Shown here: positions 34,716-43,321 of the stretch, in pieces
How positions within the stretch are numbered: the stretch's first letter is position 1
How the letters are laid out: each line of letters opens with the position of its first letter
Program-made: the position numbers and the translations under genes
Notes under the pieces: model-generated
Database searches by the model: none
What the model saw: only the letters and a program-made list of their open reading frames with translations
Told to the model about the DNA's origin: nothing
Source of the DNA: Rhodoferax sp.
GTDB lineage: Bacteria > Pseudomonadota > Gammaproteobacteria > Burkholderiales > Burkholderiaceae_C
Reading direction: 5' to 3'
Length of the DNA stretch: 64,000 bases
Assembly (NCBI RefSeq): GCF_013297935.1
Contig: NZ_JAAFIX010000008.1
Coordinates: forward strand, 97,115 to 161,114

Positions 34716-36566
34716 TCAGCCTCCGGTGCTGCGCCGCAAAGTAAAGCGGTCCACCACATGCCAGCGGGCGGACGGTGTGCCAGCCGGCTCCACCCACACC
34801 GGTCGCACCGTACCGGGGGCCTTGCCGGCCCCGTCAGGGTTCAAGGCCCAGTGCTTGGGCACGGCATCACAGCCGAAAAAGAAGCCGGTCAGGTTGCCAT
34901 CAGGGTCCAGCCGGAAGCGCAAAAAGCCCTTGTAATCCTCGCAGGCCAAAGGGGAAAAGGCGTTGTTCCACAGCAGGCCACAGCGCGCCATGCACCAGAA
35001 ATACACCCCGGCAAGGAGCCCGCCCACCACAGCGCCGAGCGCCACGGCGCCCAGCGTGCCTGCCAGTGGAGCAACACTGAAGGTGTAGCTCAGGGCGGCC
35101 GGGGCGGAGAACCACGCAGCGCCTCCCAATGCATGGGACACCCCGTACATCCCCCCTATCTGCAGTACCGCGTGAGCCAAGGGAGCACCGAGTCGGGCGA
35201 GTTTTCCCGGCTCGTCTTTCGCTAAACCAAAGCACATGGCCGCCATGGCCAGGCACACCGCCAGCATGACCGTGCCGGAGTAAGCAAACCAATAGGCACT
35301 GCCGAAGGCAAGTCCCAGCACCAAGGGAAACACCAGATTGCCCTGCGCTATGCCGCGCCCCAAGGGCCCACCGCGCGGGTCCAGGCTGTTCCACGCGAAC
35401 TTGAACAAAGACCACCAGATGGCATTGCCCAAGCCTCGCGACACATCGGGCTCGGGGTAGCGGCAATGGGCCGTGTAGTCCCCCGGGCTATTTGATTCTG
35501 CGGATACAGAACCCACGCGGGTTGCATGTCCGAGCTCCGGGCTGATGGCGCTCGGGTCCCTGAGCACCTGGTGAACTTTGGGCTGCGATAAGGACTTCGC
35601 ATGGGTAGGATGCAAAAAAGCCCCACCCGAGCCACAGGTCACCAACAGATCGGCGGCTGCCGGATCACTGTTGGCAGATGACTCGCGGCAATAGTGGTGC
35701 ACATCCCCGGCAATGCGCATGCGAATACGCAGCCCTTTGCTCTCCAGCAAGGCTTCTAGCCGCTGGTAGCGCTTGGGGTAACCCTCCGGGGCGCCATCTC
35801 CCAAAGGTCGGGTCCAGTAGGGCTCGGGGTAAATCAGGATCAGCTGATCTCCGGGAGCCATTGCATGCTCCGGGTTCGGAGCGCCGCGTATGGTGTCTCC
35901 CGCCAGACGCCGGAATGCCTCGTACTGGCCGCGATCTAAGTCACCGGCAAGTGCAAAGTCAAAACCCAGCACCCACCAGCCGTGCGGCAAGCGGGTGGCA
36001 AAGTAGGAGCGTTTCTGCGGGGTGCGCACGCCGAAGACCTCGCCCTGGTCGCGGTCCACAAAATACCGTTTGAAAGTAGACAGGCTGTCAAACCAGTCGT
36101 GGTTTTGCGCGACTGCATAGGCGCTGCGGTGTTGGGTATCGGGCCCGCTGGTGGTGCGGGCACCTTCAAACATTTCGAGAAACCGGTATTGGTATTCGTA
36201 GGCACTGGCACCGGGGTAACTGAGGTCGCCGCCCAAAAAGAGAATCTGGCCCCGGGGACACTGCTGCCCAGCCCCGGCGTCCATGGTGTCGGCCTGCACG
36301 GCCCGGGCCACGGTGTAGGTGGCATTTCCGCCGTCGCCAGTGTCCGACAAAAAGTCGAACCAGAGCGTACCGTCAGCGCCGGTTTCGCCGGTGTGATCGG
36401 TCGCCTCGAAAACGCCCGTCCAGAGCTCACGCGGATCCGCATTGCGAATGACATCTGAACTCGACACCAGCTCGCGAGCCGACTGAAGCAGCACCGCCGG
36501 GTTGTACCAGGCCACCGGCCAGCGTTGATGAGGCGCTTCTTCCGCGCCGAATTGATATTCAGGCAT
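34716..36566 (-). CDS. Membrane protein with N-terminal calcineurin-like metallophosphoesterase domain
   Basis: A 616-aa protein with a two-part structure. Residues about 60-350 have metallophosphoesterase motifs: FLSDTGDGG, LFLGGDLSYPG, AQNHDWFD (in place of GNHD) and IAGDVHHY. Residues about 370-540 hold several hydrophobic segments (FPLVLGLAFGSAYWFAYSG, VMLAVCLAMAAMCFGLA, APLAGTLGAVALGAVVGG), and a soluble C-terminal tail follows. The order enzyme-membrane-tail is unusual and the protein lacks a signal peptide, which places the enzyme domain in the cytoplasm if the segments insert normally. The substrate is unknown. It appears monocistronic. Confidence 0.7.
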   Translation of the reverse strand: MPEYQFGAEEAPHQRWPVAWYNPAVLLQSARELVSSSDVIRNADPRELWTGVFEATDHTGETGADGTLWFDFLSDTGDGGNATYTVARAVQADTMDAGAGQQCPRGQILFLGGDLSYPGASAYEYQYRFLEMFEGARTTSGPDTQHRSAYAVAQNHDWFDSLSTFKRYFVDRDQGEVFGVRTPQKRSYFATRLPHGWWVLGFDFALAGDLDRGQYEAFRRLAGDTIRGAPNPEHAMAPGDQLILIYPEPYWTRPLGDGAPEGYPKRYQRLEALLESKGLRIRMRIAGDVHHYCRESSANSDPAAADLLVTCGSGGAFLHPTHAKSLSQPKVHQVLRDPSAISPELGHATRVGSVSAESNSPGDYTAHCRYPEPDVSRGLGNAIWWSLFKFAWNSLDPRGGPLGRGIAQGNLVFPLVLGLAFGSAYWFAYSGTVMLAVCLAMAAMCFGLAKDEPGKLARLGAPLAHAVLQIGGMYGVSHALGGAAWFSAPAALSYTFSVAPLAGTLGAVALGAVVGGLLAGVYFWCMARCGLLWNNAFSPLACEDYKGFLRFRLDPDGNLTGFFFGCDAVPKHWALNPDGAGKAPGTVRPVWVEPAGTPSARWHVVDRFTLRRSTGG

Positions 36567-36663
36567 GAGACTCTCCCTTTTTTTATCGTGAGCACCCCTC
36601 TACGGTGCACGCCACTATAAAAGAATGGCGATGTTTTGACTCCGCACGCGTGGGCCCACCAAG

Positions 36664-36697
36664 CAAAAAAAGCCCGGTACCTCAGGAGGTACCGGGC
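36664..36697 (-). terminator. Strong rho-independent terminator of the MFS gene
   Basis: GCCCGGTACCT (36672-36682) and AGGTACCGGGC (36687-36697) form a perfect 11-bp stem with a 4-base loop. It is followed on the minus strand by seven T (36665-36671). Confidence 0.9.
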
Positions 36698-36743
36698 CCG
36701 CGCTGTGCCACGCCATCGGCATGGATGCAGCCGCTGGATGCGC

Positions 36744-38078
36744 TCAGTCTTTTTGCTCGATCAACCGGTTGATACGAAGTGCCACCAGGGTGCAAATGGC
36801 ACCGGAGAGCAGGTACAGCGATACCGCCCCCAAACCGAACTTGGCAGACAAGCCCAAGGCCACCAGCGGGGCAAAGCCTGCGCCGAACAACCATGCCAAG
36901 TCAGCGGACAAGGCCGCGCCGGTGTAGCGGTAGCGGGGGGAAAAGTTAGAAGTTACGGTGCCTGAGGCCTGCCCGTAAGACAGCCCAAGGAGCACGAAAC
37001 TGGTCAGCAGGAAAATGTTGTTACCCACCTCACCCGCACCGAGTAACCAGGGAGTCACAAAGCTGAAAAGGCCGATGAGCACCGCCATAGTGCCCAACAG
37101 ATTGCGACGGCCCACGCGATCGGCCAACCAGCCCGAGAACATGATGGCCACTGCGGCCAGCATGGCGCCGATGATTTGTACTTCCAACACGTCGCCGATG
37201 GCTTGCTCGGAGTACATGGCAATCCAGGACAGCGGGAACACGGTCGCCAAATGAAACAGTGCAAAACTGGCCAAGGCGGCGAACGCACCCAGAACCACAT
37301 TGCCACCCTCCTCACGCACCACGCGGGTGACGCTCACAGGCTGCAGCTCCAACTCTTGTAAACGCTCGGCGTAGGACTGGCCCACCACCAGGCGCAAACG
37401 GGCAAACAAGGCCACCACATTGATCGCAAACGCCACGAAGAACGGGTAGCGCCAGCCGTAGCTCAGGAACTCGGAGGAGCTCAGGTTGCTGTGCAGGTAG
37501 GCGAAAAGGCCCGCGGCCATGACAAAACCTACAGGCGCTCCCAGTTGCCCGACCATTGAAAACCAGCCCCGACGCTCTTTAGGCGCACTCATGGCCAACA
37601 GGGAGGGCAAGCCGTCCCAAGAACCACCGAGGCCCAGGCCCTGGCCGATCCGTAAAATCACAATGGCGGCAATGGCCATATTGCCGGCACTTGCGTAGCT
37701 GGGCAAGAAGGCCATTCCGGCGGTGCTGGCACCTAGCAAAAACAAGGCAATGGTCAGTTTTGTGCCCCGCCCCCAGCGGCGCTGCACCGCCATGGACAAG
37801 GCTGTCCCGATGGGGCGGGCAATAAACGCCACAGAAAAGATGGCAAAAGACATCAGGGTGCCGTCGAGCCGGGCCAGCTGCGGAAACAGCAGGCTGGGAA
37901 ATACCAGGACGCAAGCGATTCCGAATACAAAGAAATCAAAGTACTCGGATGCGCGGCCGATGATGACGCCCACCGCAATCTCACCCGGTGTTACATCCTC
38001 GTCGGTGTGCGCTCTGGACAAAGAGACTGAACTCTCAAAACTAGGCCCGGCAGGGGCCGCAGACGCGGGGGTGTACAT
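36744..38078 (-). CDS. MFS transporter, metabolite:H+ symporter family
   Basis: About 444 aa with twelve predicted transmembrane helices. The typical cytoplasmic loop motif is QRRWGRGTKL after helix 2-3 (with ARPIGTALSMAV), and FSGWLADRVGRRNLLG repeats it in the second half. SEYFDFFVFGIACVLVFPSLLFP in helix 1 is characteristic of the proline/shikimate/alpha-ketoglutarate type symporters. I chose ATG 38078, preceded by GAGGT; the upstream extension lacks a start signal. The substrate is unknown. It is divergent from cyoABCD and ends in a strong terminator. Confidence 0.85.
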   Translation of the reverse strand: MYTPASAAPAGPSFESSVSLSRAHTDEDVTPGEIAVGVIIGRASEYFDFFVFGIACVLVFPSLLFPQLARLDGTLMSFAIFSVAFIARPIGTALSMAVQRRWGRGTKLTIALFLLGASTAGMAFLPSYASAGNMAIAAIVILRIGQGLGLGGSWDGLPSLLAMSAPKERRGWFSMVGQLGAPVGFVMAAGLFAYLHSNLSSSEFLSYGWRYPFFVAFAINVVALFARLRLVVGQSYAERLQELELQPVSVTRVVREEGGNVVLGAFAALASFALFHLATVFPLSWIAMYSEQAIGDVLEVQIIGAMLAAVAIMFSGWLADRVGRRNLLGTMAVLIGLFSFVTPWLLGAGEVGNNIFLLTSFVLLGLSYGQASGTVTSNFSPRYRYTGAALSADLAWLFGAGFAPLVALGLSAKFGLGAVSLYLLSGAICTLVALRINRLIEQKD

Positions 38079-38204
38079 GGTGCTTACCTCTATCAACAGT
38101 GACAACGCGGTTTTACACCCTACAAGGGCAGAATTCATCCGCTTGGGCTAATCTCCTTCTCAGGAAAACCCTGATTGCCGGAGCAGCCGACCGCCCTGTT
38201 GATC

Positions 38205-38274
38205 TTGGACAAAATGTCCAATGGACAAATTTGCTACGGAAATTACAGTCGGAGGCTCGTCATAAAGTGTCCAA
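38205..38274 (+). promoter_or_regulatory. Cluster of TGTCCAA/TTGGACA half-sites upstream of cyoA
   Basis: A perfect palindrome TTGGACA-AAA-TGTCCAA (38205-38221) is followed by TGGACAAA (38223-38230) and another TGTCCAA (38268-38274), all within 100 bp of the cyoA start. The 17-bp symmetric site looks like an operator for a dimeric regulator. It is not an FNR/ANR box and I could not assign it. Confidence 0.5.
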
Positions 38275-38305
38275 CTAATGCGCCCTTACCCGGGGCGTTG
38301 TAAGC

Positions 38306-39352
38306 ATGTCAAAACTAAAGGCATTTCCGAAGCGCACCACGCTGGCCGCCCTGGCAATGGCTGCGGCCCTCTCCGGCTGCAGCAAGGCTGTGGTGCTCAA
38401 TCCGGCCGGCGATATCGCCGCGCAACAGGGCCAGATGGTGGTAACCGCCACCTTGCTGATGTTGATCATCATCGTTCCGGTGATTTTCCTGACCTTGTTT
38501 TTTGCCTGGAAATACCGCCAGAGCAACACCGAGGCGGAATATGAACCCGAATGGCACCACTCCACGTCGCTGGAACTGGTCATCTGGACCGTGCCTTTGC
38601 TGATCATCATTGCGCTGGGCGCTTTGACGTGGATTGGCACCCACAAGCTGGATCCGTATCGCCCGCTGGACCGCATTGATGCCGCGCGCCCCTTACCGGC
38701 TGACGTGAAGCCCATGGAAGTGCAGGTGGTGGCCATGGATTGGAAGTGGCTGTTTTTCTACCCCGAGCAAGGCATTGCAACCGTCAACGAGCTTGCAGCT
38801 CCGGTGGACCGCCCGATTTTGTTCAAGCTGACCTCGACCTCCACCATGAATGCGTTTTATGTGCCGGACCTCGCCGGCATGATTTACGCCATGCCGGGCA
38901 TGCAAACCGAGCTCAATGCTGTGATCAACCGCCCCGGAGTTTTCAAGGGCATGTCGTCCCACTACAGCGGCGCTGGGTTCTCCGGCATGACTTTCAAGTT
39001 TCACGGTCTGAGCAATGAAGATTTCGCGCAGTGGGTTCAAAAGGCCAAAACCGAAGGCAAAACCTTGGATCGGACGACCTACATGAATCTGGTCAAACCC
39101 AGCGAGCGGGACCCTGTACAGCGCTTTAGCAGCGTAGAGACCGGCCTGTACGACAAGGTGCTCAACCGTTGTGTGGAAGACGGAAAGATGTGCATGCACC
39201 ACATGATGGCGATCGATGCCCGTGGCGGCAGCGCCTATGTCAAGGCCATGGGCCTGAGCATGCCGCAAGACGTGTGCACCGTGCAAAACGCGGACCAAGT
39301 CATAGCGGCCTTGGAAACACGCAACGCCAACCGCGCAACCGTCCAACAATAA
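38306..39352 (+). CDS. cyoA: Cytochrome bo3 ubiquinol oxidase subunit II
   Basis: A 348-aa lipoprotein subunit with lipobox ALSGC (Cys 25), two transmembrane helices (LLMLIIIVPVIFLTLFFAW and LELVIWTVPLLIIIALGAL) and a periplasmic cupredoxin domain. The CuA ligands of cytochrome c oxidases are missing: the region GMSSHYSGAGFSGMTF has no Cys. This supports quinol rather than cytochrome c as electron donor. It is the first gene of cyoABCD, with a palindromic site cluster upstream. Confidence 0.95.
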   Translation: MSKLKAFPKRTTLAALAMAAALSGCSKAVVLNPAGDIAAQQGQMVVTATLLMLIIIVPVIFLTLFFAWKYRQSNTEAEYEPEWHHSTSLELVIWTVPLLIIIALGALTWIGTHKLDPYRPLDRIDAARPLPADVKPMEVQVVAMDWKWLFFYPEQGIATVNELAAPVDRPILFKLTSTSTMNAFYVPDLAGMIYAMPGMQTELNAVINRPGVFKGMSSHYSGAGFSGMTFKFHGLSNEDFAQWVQKAKTEGKTLDRTTYMNLVKPSERDPVQRFSSVETGLYDKVLNRCVEDGKMCMHHMMAIDARGGSAYVKAMGLSMPQDVCTVQNADQVIAALETRNANRATVQQ

Positions 39353-39359
39353 ATTCCGT

Positions 39360-39385
39360 GCCGGCTGCCTATGGTGGCAGCCGGC
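39360..39385 (+). other. Intercistronic hairpin between cyoA and cyoB
   Basis: GCCGGCTGCC-TATGGT-GGCAGCCGGC is a perfect 10-bp stem with a 6-base loop, 8 bp after the cyoA stop and 22 bp before the cyoB ATG. It lacks an immediate T-run. It may set differential expression or mRNA processing of the two cistrons. Confidence 0.5.
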
Positions 39386-39406
39386 GCCTTGCCACAGAGA
39401 CTTTTT

Positions 39407-41410
39407 ATGTCCTCACAAACTCTTACTGATACCCACTGGGCACTCGGCCGGCTAAGCTGGGACGCCGTACCCATGACCCATGACCCCATCATCCTGGGCA
39501 CGTTCATCATGGTGGTTCTGGGTGGAATGGGCGTGTTTGCCCTCATGACCAAGTTCCGCCTATGGGGCCCCTTCTGGCGCGATTGGGTCTGCAGCATCGA
39601 CCACAAAAAGATCGGCATCATGTACATGGTGCTCGGCATCGTGATGCTGCTGCGCGGTTTCGCCGACGCGGTGATGATGCGCTTGCAACAAGCCATGGCC
39701 TTTGGCGACAACATGGGCTACCTGCCCCCGCACCACTACGACCAAATCTTCACCGCCCACGGCGTGATCATGATCTTCTTCGTAGCCATGCCCTTGGTAA
39801 CGGGCCTGATGAACTACCTGATTCCCCTCCAAATCGGGGCACGAGACGTCTCATTCCCCTTCCTGAACAACTTTAGTTTCTGGATGACCACTGCCGGCGC
39901 GGTACTGGTGATGTTCTCCCTGTTTTTGGGCGAGTTTTCTACCTCCGGGTGGCTGGCACTATCCAACCTGGGCGCACAAAGCCCCAGCACGGGTCTGGAC
40001 TACTATATTTGGGCGCTACAGATCGCCGGGGTAGGAACGACGCTTTCCGGTATCAACCTCATCGTCACCATTGTCAAAATGCGCGCCCCCGGCATGAGCC
40101 TGATGCGCATGCCCGTCTTCGTCTGGACTGCGCTGTGCACCAATGCCCTGATCGTAGCCTCATTCCCTGTGCTGACCGCAGCGCTGGTACTCATGTCGCT
40201 GGACCGCTATGCAGGCACCAACTTCTTCACGAACGAGCTGGGCGGCAACCCCATGCTGTACGTGAACCTGATCTGGATCTGGGGCCACCCCGAGGTGTAC
40301 ATCCTGATCCTGCCTGCCTTTGGTGTGTTCTCGGAAATCGTGGCCACCTTCAGTAAAAAGCGCCTGTTCGGTTACACCTCCATGGTGTACGCCACTGTGT
40401 GTATCACCATCTTGTCTTACCTGGTGTGGTTGCATCACTTCTTCACCATGGGATCAGGTGCCAGTGTGAATACCTTCTTCGGTATCACCACCATGATCAT
40501 CTCCATCCCGACCGGGGCGAAGATTTTCAATTGGTTGTTCACCATGTACAAAGGCCGCATCCGCTTTGAGCTGCCCATGATGTGGACGGTTGCCTTCATG
40601 ATCACCTTCGCCATCGGCGGTATGACCGGTGTGCTGCTGGCGGTGCCGCCTGCTGACTTTGTGCTGCACAACAGCCTGTTCCTGATTGCGCACTTCCACA
40701 ATGTGATCATCGGTGGCGTGGTATTCGGCATGTTCGCCGGCATCAACTACTGGTTCCCCAAAGCCTTCGGCTACAAGCTGGACCACACCTGGGGCGTGCG
40801 CTCTTTCTGGTTGTGGGTAGTAGGCTTCTGGGTTGCGTTCACACCGCTGTACATCCTGGGCTTGATGGGTGTCACCCGTCGCGCCAATCATTTTGAAGAC
40901 CAGTCACTGCAGATCTGGTTCGTCATTGCTGCAATAGGTGCAGCAATGATTGCAGCCGGCATTGCTTGCTTCCTGATTCAGCTCGTAGTCAGCTACCTCA
41001 AGCGCGAAGAGTTGCGTGACTGGACAGGCGACCCTTGGGGTGGCCGCACCCTGGAGTGGGCAACCTCATCCCCCCCGCCAGACTACAACTTTGCATCCAC
41101 ACCGGTCGTTTATGAGATCGACGCTTGGTGGGACATGAAAAAGCATGGCTACCAGCGCCCTTTGAGTGGATTCAAGCCCATTCACATGCCAGCTAACACT
41201 GCGGCAGGTGTGGTGATCTCCGGACTCTCTTTGGTTTTCGGCTTCGCACTGATCTGGCACATGTGGCTGCTTGCCGGCGTGTCATTTGCTGCGCTGCTGA
41301 TCGCCGCCATTGTTCACACTTTCAATTACCACCGCGACTTCTACATACCGGCAGCCCAAGTAACTGCCACTGAAGAAGCCCGCACACTCCAATTGGCACG
41401 CCATGTCTGA
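39407..41410 (+). CDS. cyoB: Cytochrome bo3 ubiquinol oxidase subunit I
   Basis: The heme-copper catalytic subunit, 667 aa from the ATG at 39407 (E. coli CyoB 663). A conserved heme b ligand is in [30 protein letters not shown] holds the CuB His and crosslinked Tyr, WLHHFFTMG the other CuB His pair, and [11 protein letters not shown] the heme ligands. It couples quinol oxidation to O2 reduction and proton pumping in the inner membrane. It overlaps cyoC by 8 bp. Confidence 0.96.
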   Translation: MSSQTLTDTHWALGRLSWDAVPMTHDPIILGTFIMVVLGGMGVFALMTKFRLWGPFWRDWVCSIDHKKIGIMYMVLGIVMLLRGFADAVMMRLQQAMAFGDNMGYLPPHHYDQIFTAHGVIMIFFVAMPLVTGLMNYLIPLQIGARDVSFPFLNNFSFWMTTAGAVLVMFSLFLGEFSTSGWLALSNLGAQSPSTGLDYYIWALQIAGVGTTLSGINLIVTIVKMRAPGMSLMRMPVFVWTALCTNALIVASFPVLTAALVLMSLDRYAGTNFFTNELGGNPMLYVNLIWIWGHPEVYILILPAFGVFSEIVATFSKKRLFGYTSMVYATVCITILSYLVWLHHFFTMGSGASVNTFFGITTMIISIPTGAKIFNWLFTMYKGRIRFELPMMWTVAFMITFAIGGMTGVLLAVPPADFVLHNSLFLIAHFHNVIIGGVVFGMFAGINYWFPKAFGYKLDHTWGVRSFWLWVVGFWVAFTPLYILGLMGVTRRANHFEDQSLQIWFVIAAIGAAMIAAGIACFLIQLVVSYLKREELRDWTGDPWGGRTLEWATSSPPPDYNFASTPVVYEIDAWWDMKKHGYQRPLSGFKPIHMPANTAAGVVISGLSLVFGFALIWHMWLLAGVSFAALLIAAIVHTFNYHRDFYIPAAQVTATEEARTLQLARHV

Positions 41411-42038
41411 TATCCGTACCTCCCACGGCGCCGCAGCTGGCGCACTAGCCCCCCGCGAGTACCACCTGGCGCATGAGCCTCATCCGGAGAACGGCACTGC
41501 GCTGGGCTTCTGGCTCTACCTGATGAGCGACTGTCTCATCTTTGCGGCCCTCTTTGCTACCTATGGCGTGCTCGGTCGCAGCTATGCAGCCGGTCCTACC
41601 GGTGCAGAGTTGTTTGACCTGACACTGGTGGCCATCAACACGGCTTTCTTGCTGTTGTCGTCCATCACCTTCGGCTTTGCGGTGCTGCGCAAGCAAATGA
41701 ATGACGTGAAGGGCACGCTGATCTGGTTGGCCGTTACCGGCCTGCTGGGGCTGTGCTTTCTGGGCTTGGAACTCTACGAGTTCTCGCACCTTATGCACGA
41801 GGGTGCGGGCCCGGGCCGCAGCGCATTTTTGTCGGCGTTTTTCACGCTGGTCGGCACCCACGGCTTGCACGTGACCTTCGGCTTGATCTGGCTGGTCGTA
41901 TTGATGCTGCAAATCAAGCAGCACGGCCTCACCCCCGCCAACAACCGCCGTTTGATGTGCCTGTCGATGTTCTGGCACTTTCTGGATGTGATCTGGATCG
42001 GCGTTTTTACATTTGTCTACCTGATGGGGGTGCTGTAA
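41403..42038 (+). CDS. cyoC: Cytochrome bo3 ubiquinol oxidase subunit III
   Basis: A 211-aa membrane protein with five predicted transmembrane helices. [24 protein letters not shown] and [19 protein letters not shown] are standard subunit III signatures. It supports assembly and proton pumping of the oxidase. It starts 8 bp inside cyoB and its TAA abuts the ATG of cyoD. Confidence 0.95.
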   Translation: MSDIRTSHGAAAGALAPREYHLAHEPHPENGTALGFWLYLMSDCLIFAALFATYGVLGRSYAAGPTGAELFDLTLVAINTAFLLLSSITFGFAVLRKQMNDVKGTLIWLAVTGLLGLCFLGLELYEFSHLMHEGAGPGRSAFLSAFFTLVGTHGLHVTFGLIWLVVLMLQIKQHGLTPANNRRLMCLSMFWHFLDVIWIGVFTFVYLMGVL

Positions 42039-42473
42039 ATGAGCGCACACAATTCACACGCTGCCCACGGGCACGACGATCACGGGCATGACAGCCATGC
42101 CAGCAACGAGCCACACAGCACGCTTTCCGGCTACATGACCGGTTTTGTGTTGTCGGTGATCTTGACCGCCATTCCGTTTTGGTTGGTGATGGCCAAGGTC
42201 ATTTCGGACCGCCCCACTGCGGTGCTGGTACTGGGCGCCTTTGCAGTCGTGCAAATTCTGGTGCACATGTACTACTTCTTGCACATGAACGGCAAGATCG
42301 AGGGCGGCTGGACCTTGCTGTCCACCATCTTCACCGTAGTCTTTGTAGCGATCGCGATTGCCGGTACCTTGTGGGTGATGTTCCATATGAACAGCAACAT
42401 GATGCCCACCCACACCGACATGCCAGCCATGGAACAAGCGGCACCGGGCGCACAGCCCAAAACCAGCCCCTGA
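42039..42473 (+). CDS. cyoD: Cytochrome bo3 ubiquinol oxidase subunit IV
   Basis: A 144-aa protein with three predicted transmembrane helices (YMTGFVLSVILTAIPFWLV, LVLGAFAVVQILVHMYYFLH, VFVAIAIAGTLWVMFHM). It is longer than E. coli CyoD because of a His-rich N-terminal extension (HNSHAAHGHDDHGHDSH), which could bind metal, and a C-terminal tail. It lies directly after cyoC without a gap. Confidence 0.92.
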   Translation: MSAHNSHAAHGHDDHGHDSHASNEPHSTLSGYMTGFVLSVILTAIPFWLVMAKVISDRPTAVLVLGAFAVVQILVHMYYFLHMNGKIEGGWTLLSTIFTVVFVAIAIAGTLWVMFHMNSNMMPTHTDMPAMEQAAPGAQPKTSP

Positions 42474-42493
42474 GCGGAAGGCCGCCCTCCCCC

Positions 42494-43321
42494 ATGGACA
42501 CACCTCTTGCCCCGCCAATGACCCGTGCGCGTGAGCGTTGGGTTTTGCTGGTGGGAGCAGTCGTGTGTCTGGCCTTGGTGGCAGGGCTGATTCGCCTGGG
42601 AATCTGGCAACTCGATCGCAGGGTCTGGAAGCTGGAGCTGATCGACAGGGTGACCCGGCGGCTCGCTGAGGCACCAAGCACCCTGCCCCAGGCAACTCTG
42701 TGGTCCGCACTGACCCCGGCAGATTTTGAGTACCTCCATGCCGAAGCGCAAGGCCAGTGGATGCCCGAGAGGACGGTGCTTACCCAAGCCACCACCGTGT
42801 TCGGACAGGGTTTCTGGGTGCTGACCCCCCTCGCACTGGCGGACTCCTCCGTCCTGATCGTGAACCGGGGATTTGTTCCCGCCTCCCAGCGCGAGCAGTG
42901 GCAAGGTCCCGATGCGGGCCGGACACCCACAGGACTCGTCACTGTGCAGGGTCTGTTACGTAAATCAGAACCCGACGGCGGATTCTTGCGCCACAACGAC
43001 CCTGCGACTCAACGCTGGTACTCACGCGATGTGGCGGCCATCGCTCTAGCACAAAACCTAAGTGCAGTCGCGCCCTTTTTCTTAGATGCCGGGCTGCCGG
43101 ACCCATCTCTCATGCGCAACCCGGATGCAACCCTGCCTATGGTTGGCCCATGGCCGAAACCCGGGCTAACCGTCGTGAAGTTCAGCAACAGCCATCTGGT
43201 ATACGCCCTGACCTGGTTCGGCCTGGCCGCAATGCTCTTGGGAGCTGGAGGGTTTGTGGTCCGTTACGAGCGACGCCTGCGCGGCCAAGGCCACAATACG
43301 GCCTATGGACACCCGCGCTAA
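42494..43321 (+). CDS. SURF1-family oxidase assembly protein
   Basis: A 275-aa protein with the SURF1 layout: an N-terminal membrane helix (VLLVGAVVCLALVAGLIRLGIWQLDR), a periplasmic region (GFWVLTPLALADSSVLIVNRGFVP, KFSNSHLVYALTWFGLA) and a C-terminal helix. SURF1/Shy1 helps insert heme into terminal oxidases. It lies 20 bp after cyoD, so it is probably in the cyo transcript. Its stop overlaps the start of the kinase gene by 17 bp. I chose ATG 42494; the frame is open upstream across cyoD but without a fit. Confidence 0.88.
   Translation: MDTPLAPPMTRARERWVLLVGAVVCLALVAGLIRLGIWQLDRRVWKLELIDRVTRRLAEAPSTLPQATLWSALTPADFEYLHAEAQGQWMPERTVLTQATTVFGQGFWVLTPLALADSSVLIVNRGFVPASQREQWQGPDAGRTPTGLVTVQGLLRKSEPDGGFLRHNDPATQRWYSRDVAAIALAQNLSAVAPFFLDAGLPDPSLMRNPDATLPMVGPWPKPGLTVVKFSNSHLVYALTWFGLAAMLLGAGGFVVRYERRLRGQGHNTAYGHPR

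Noticed and set aside
42179..42493. Upstream extension of the SURF1 frame across cyoD
   Set aside because: It overlaps cyoD completely and does not resemble SURF1; the SURF1 N-terminal helix follows the ATG at 42494.
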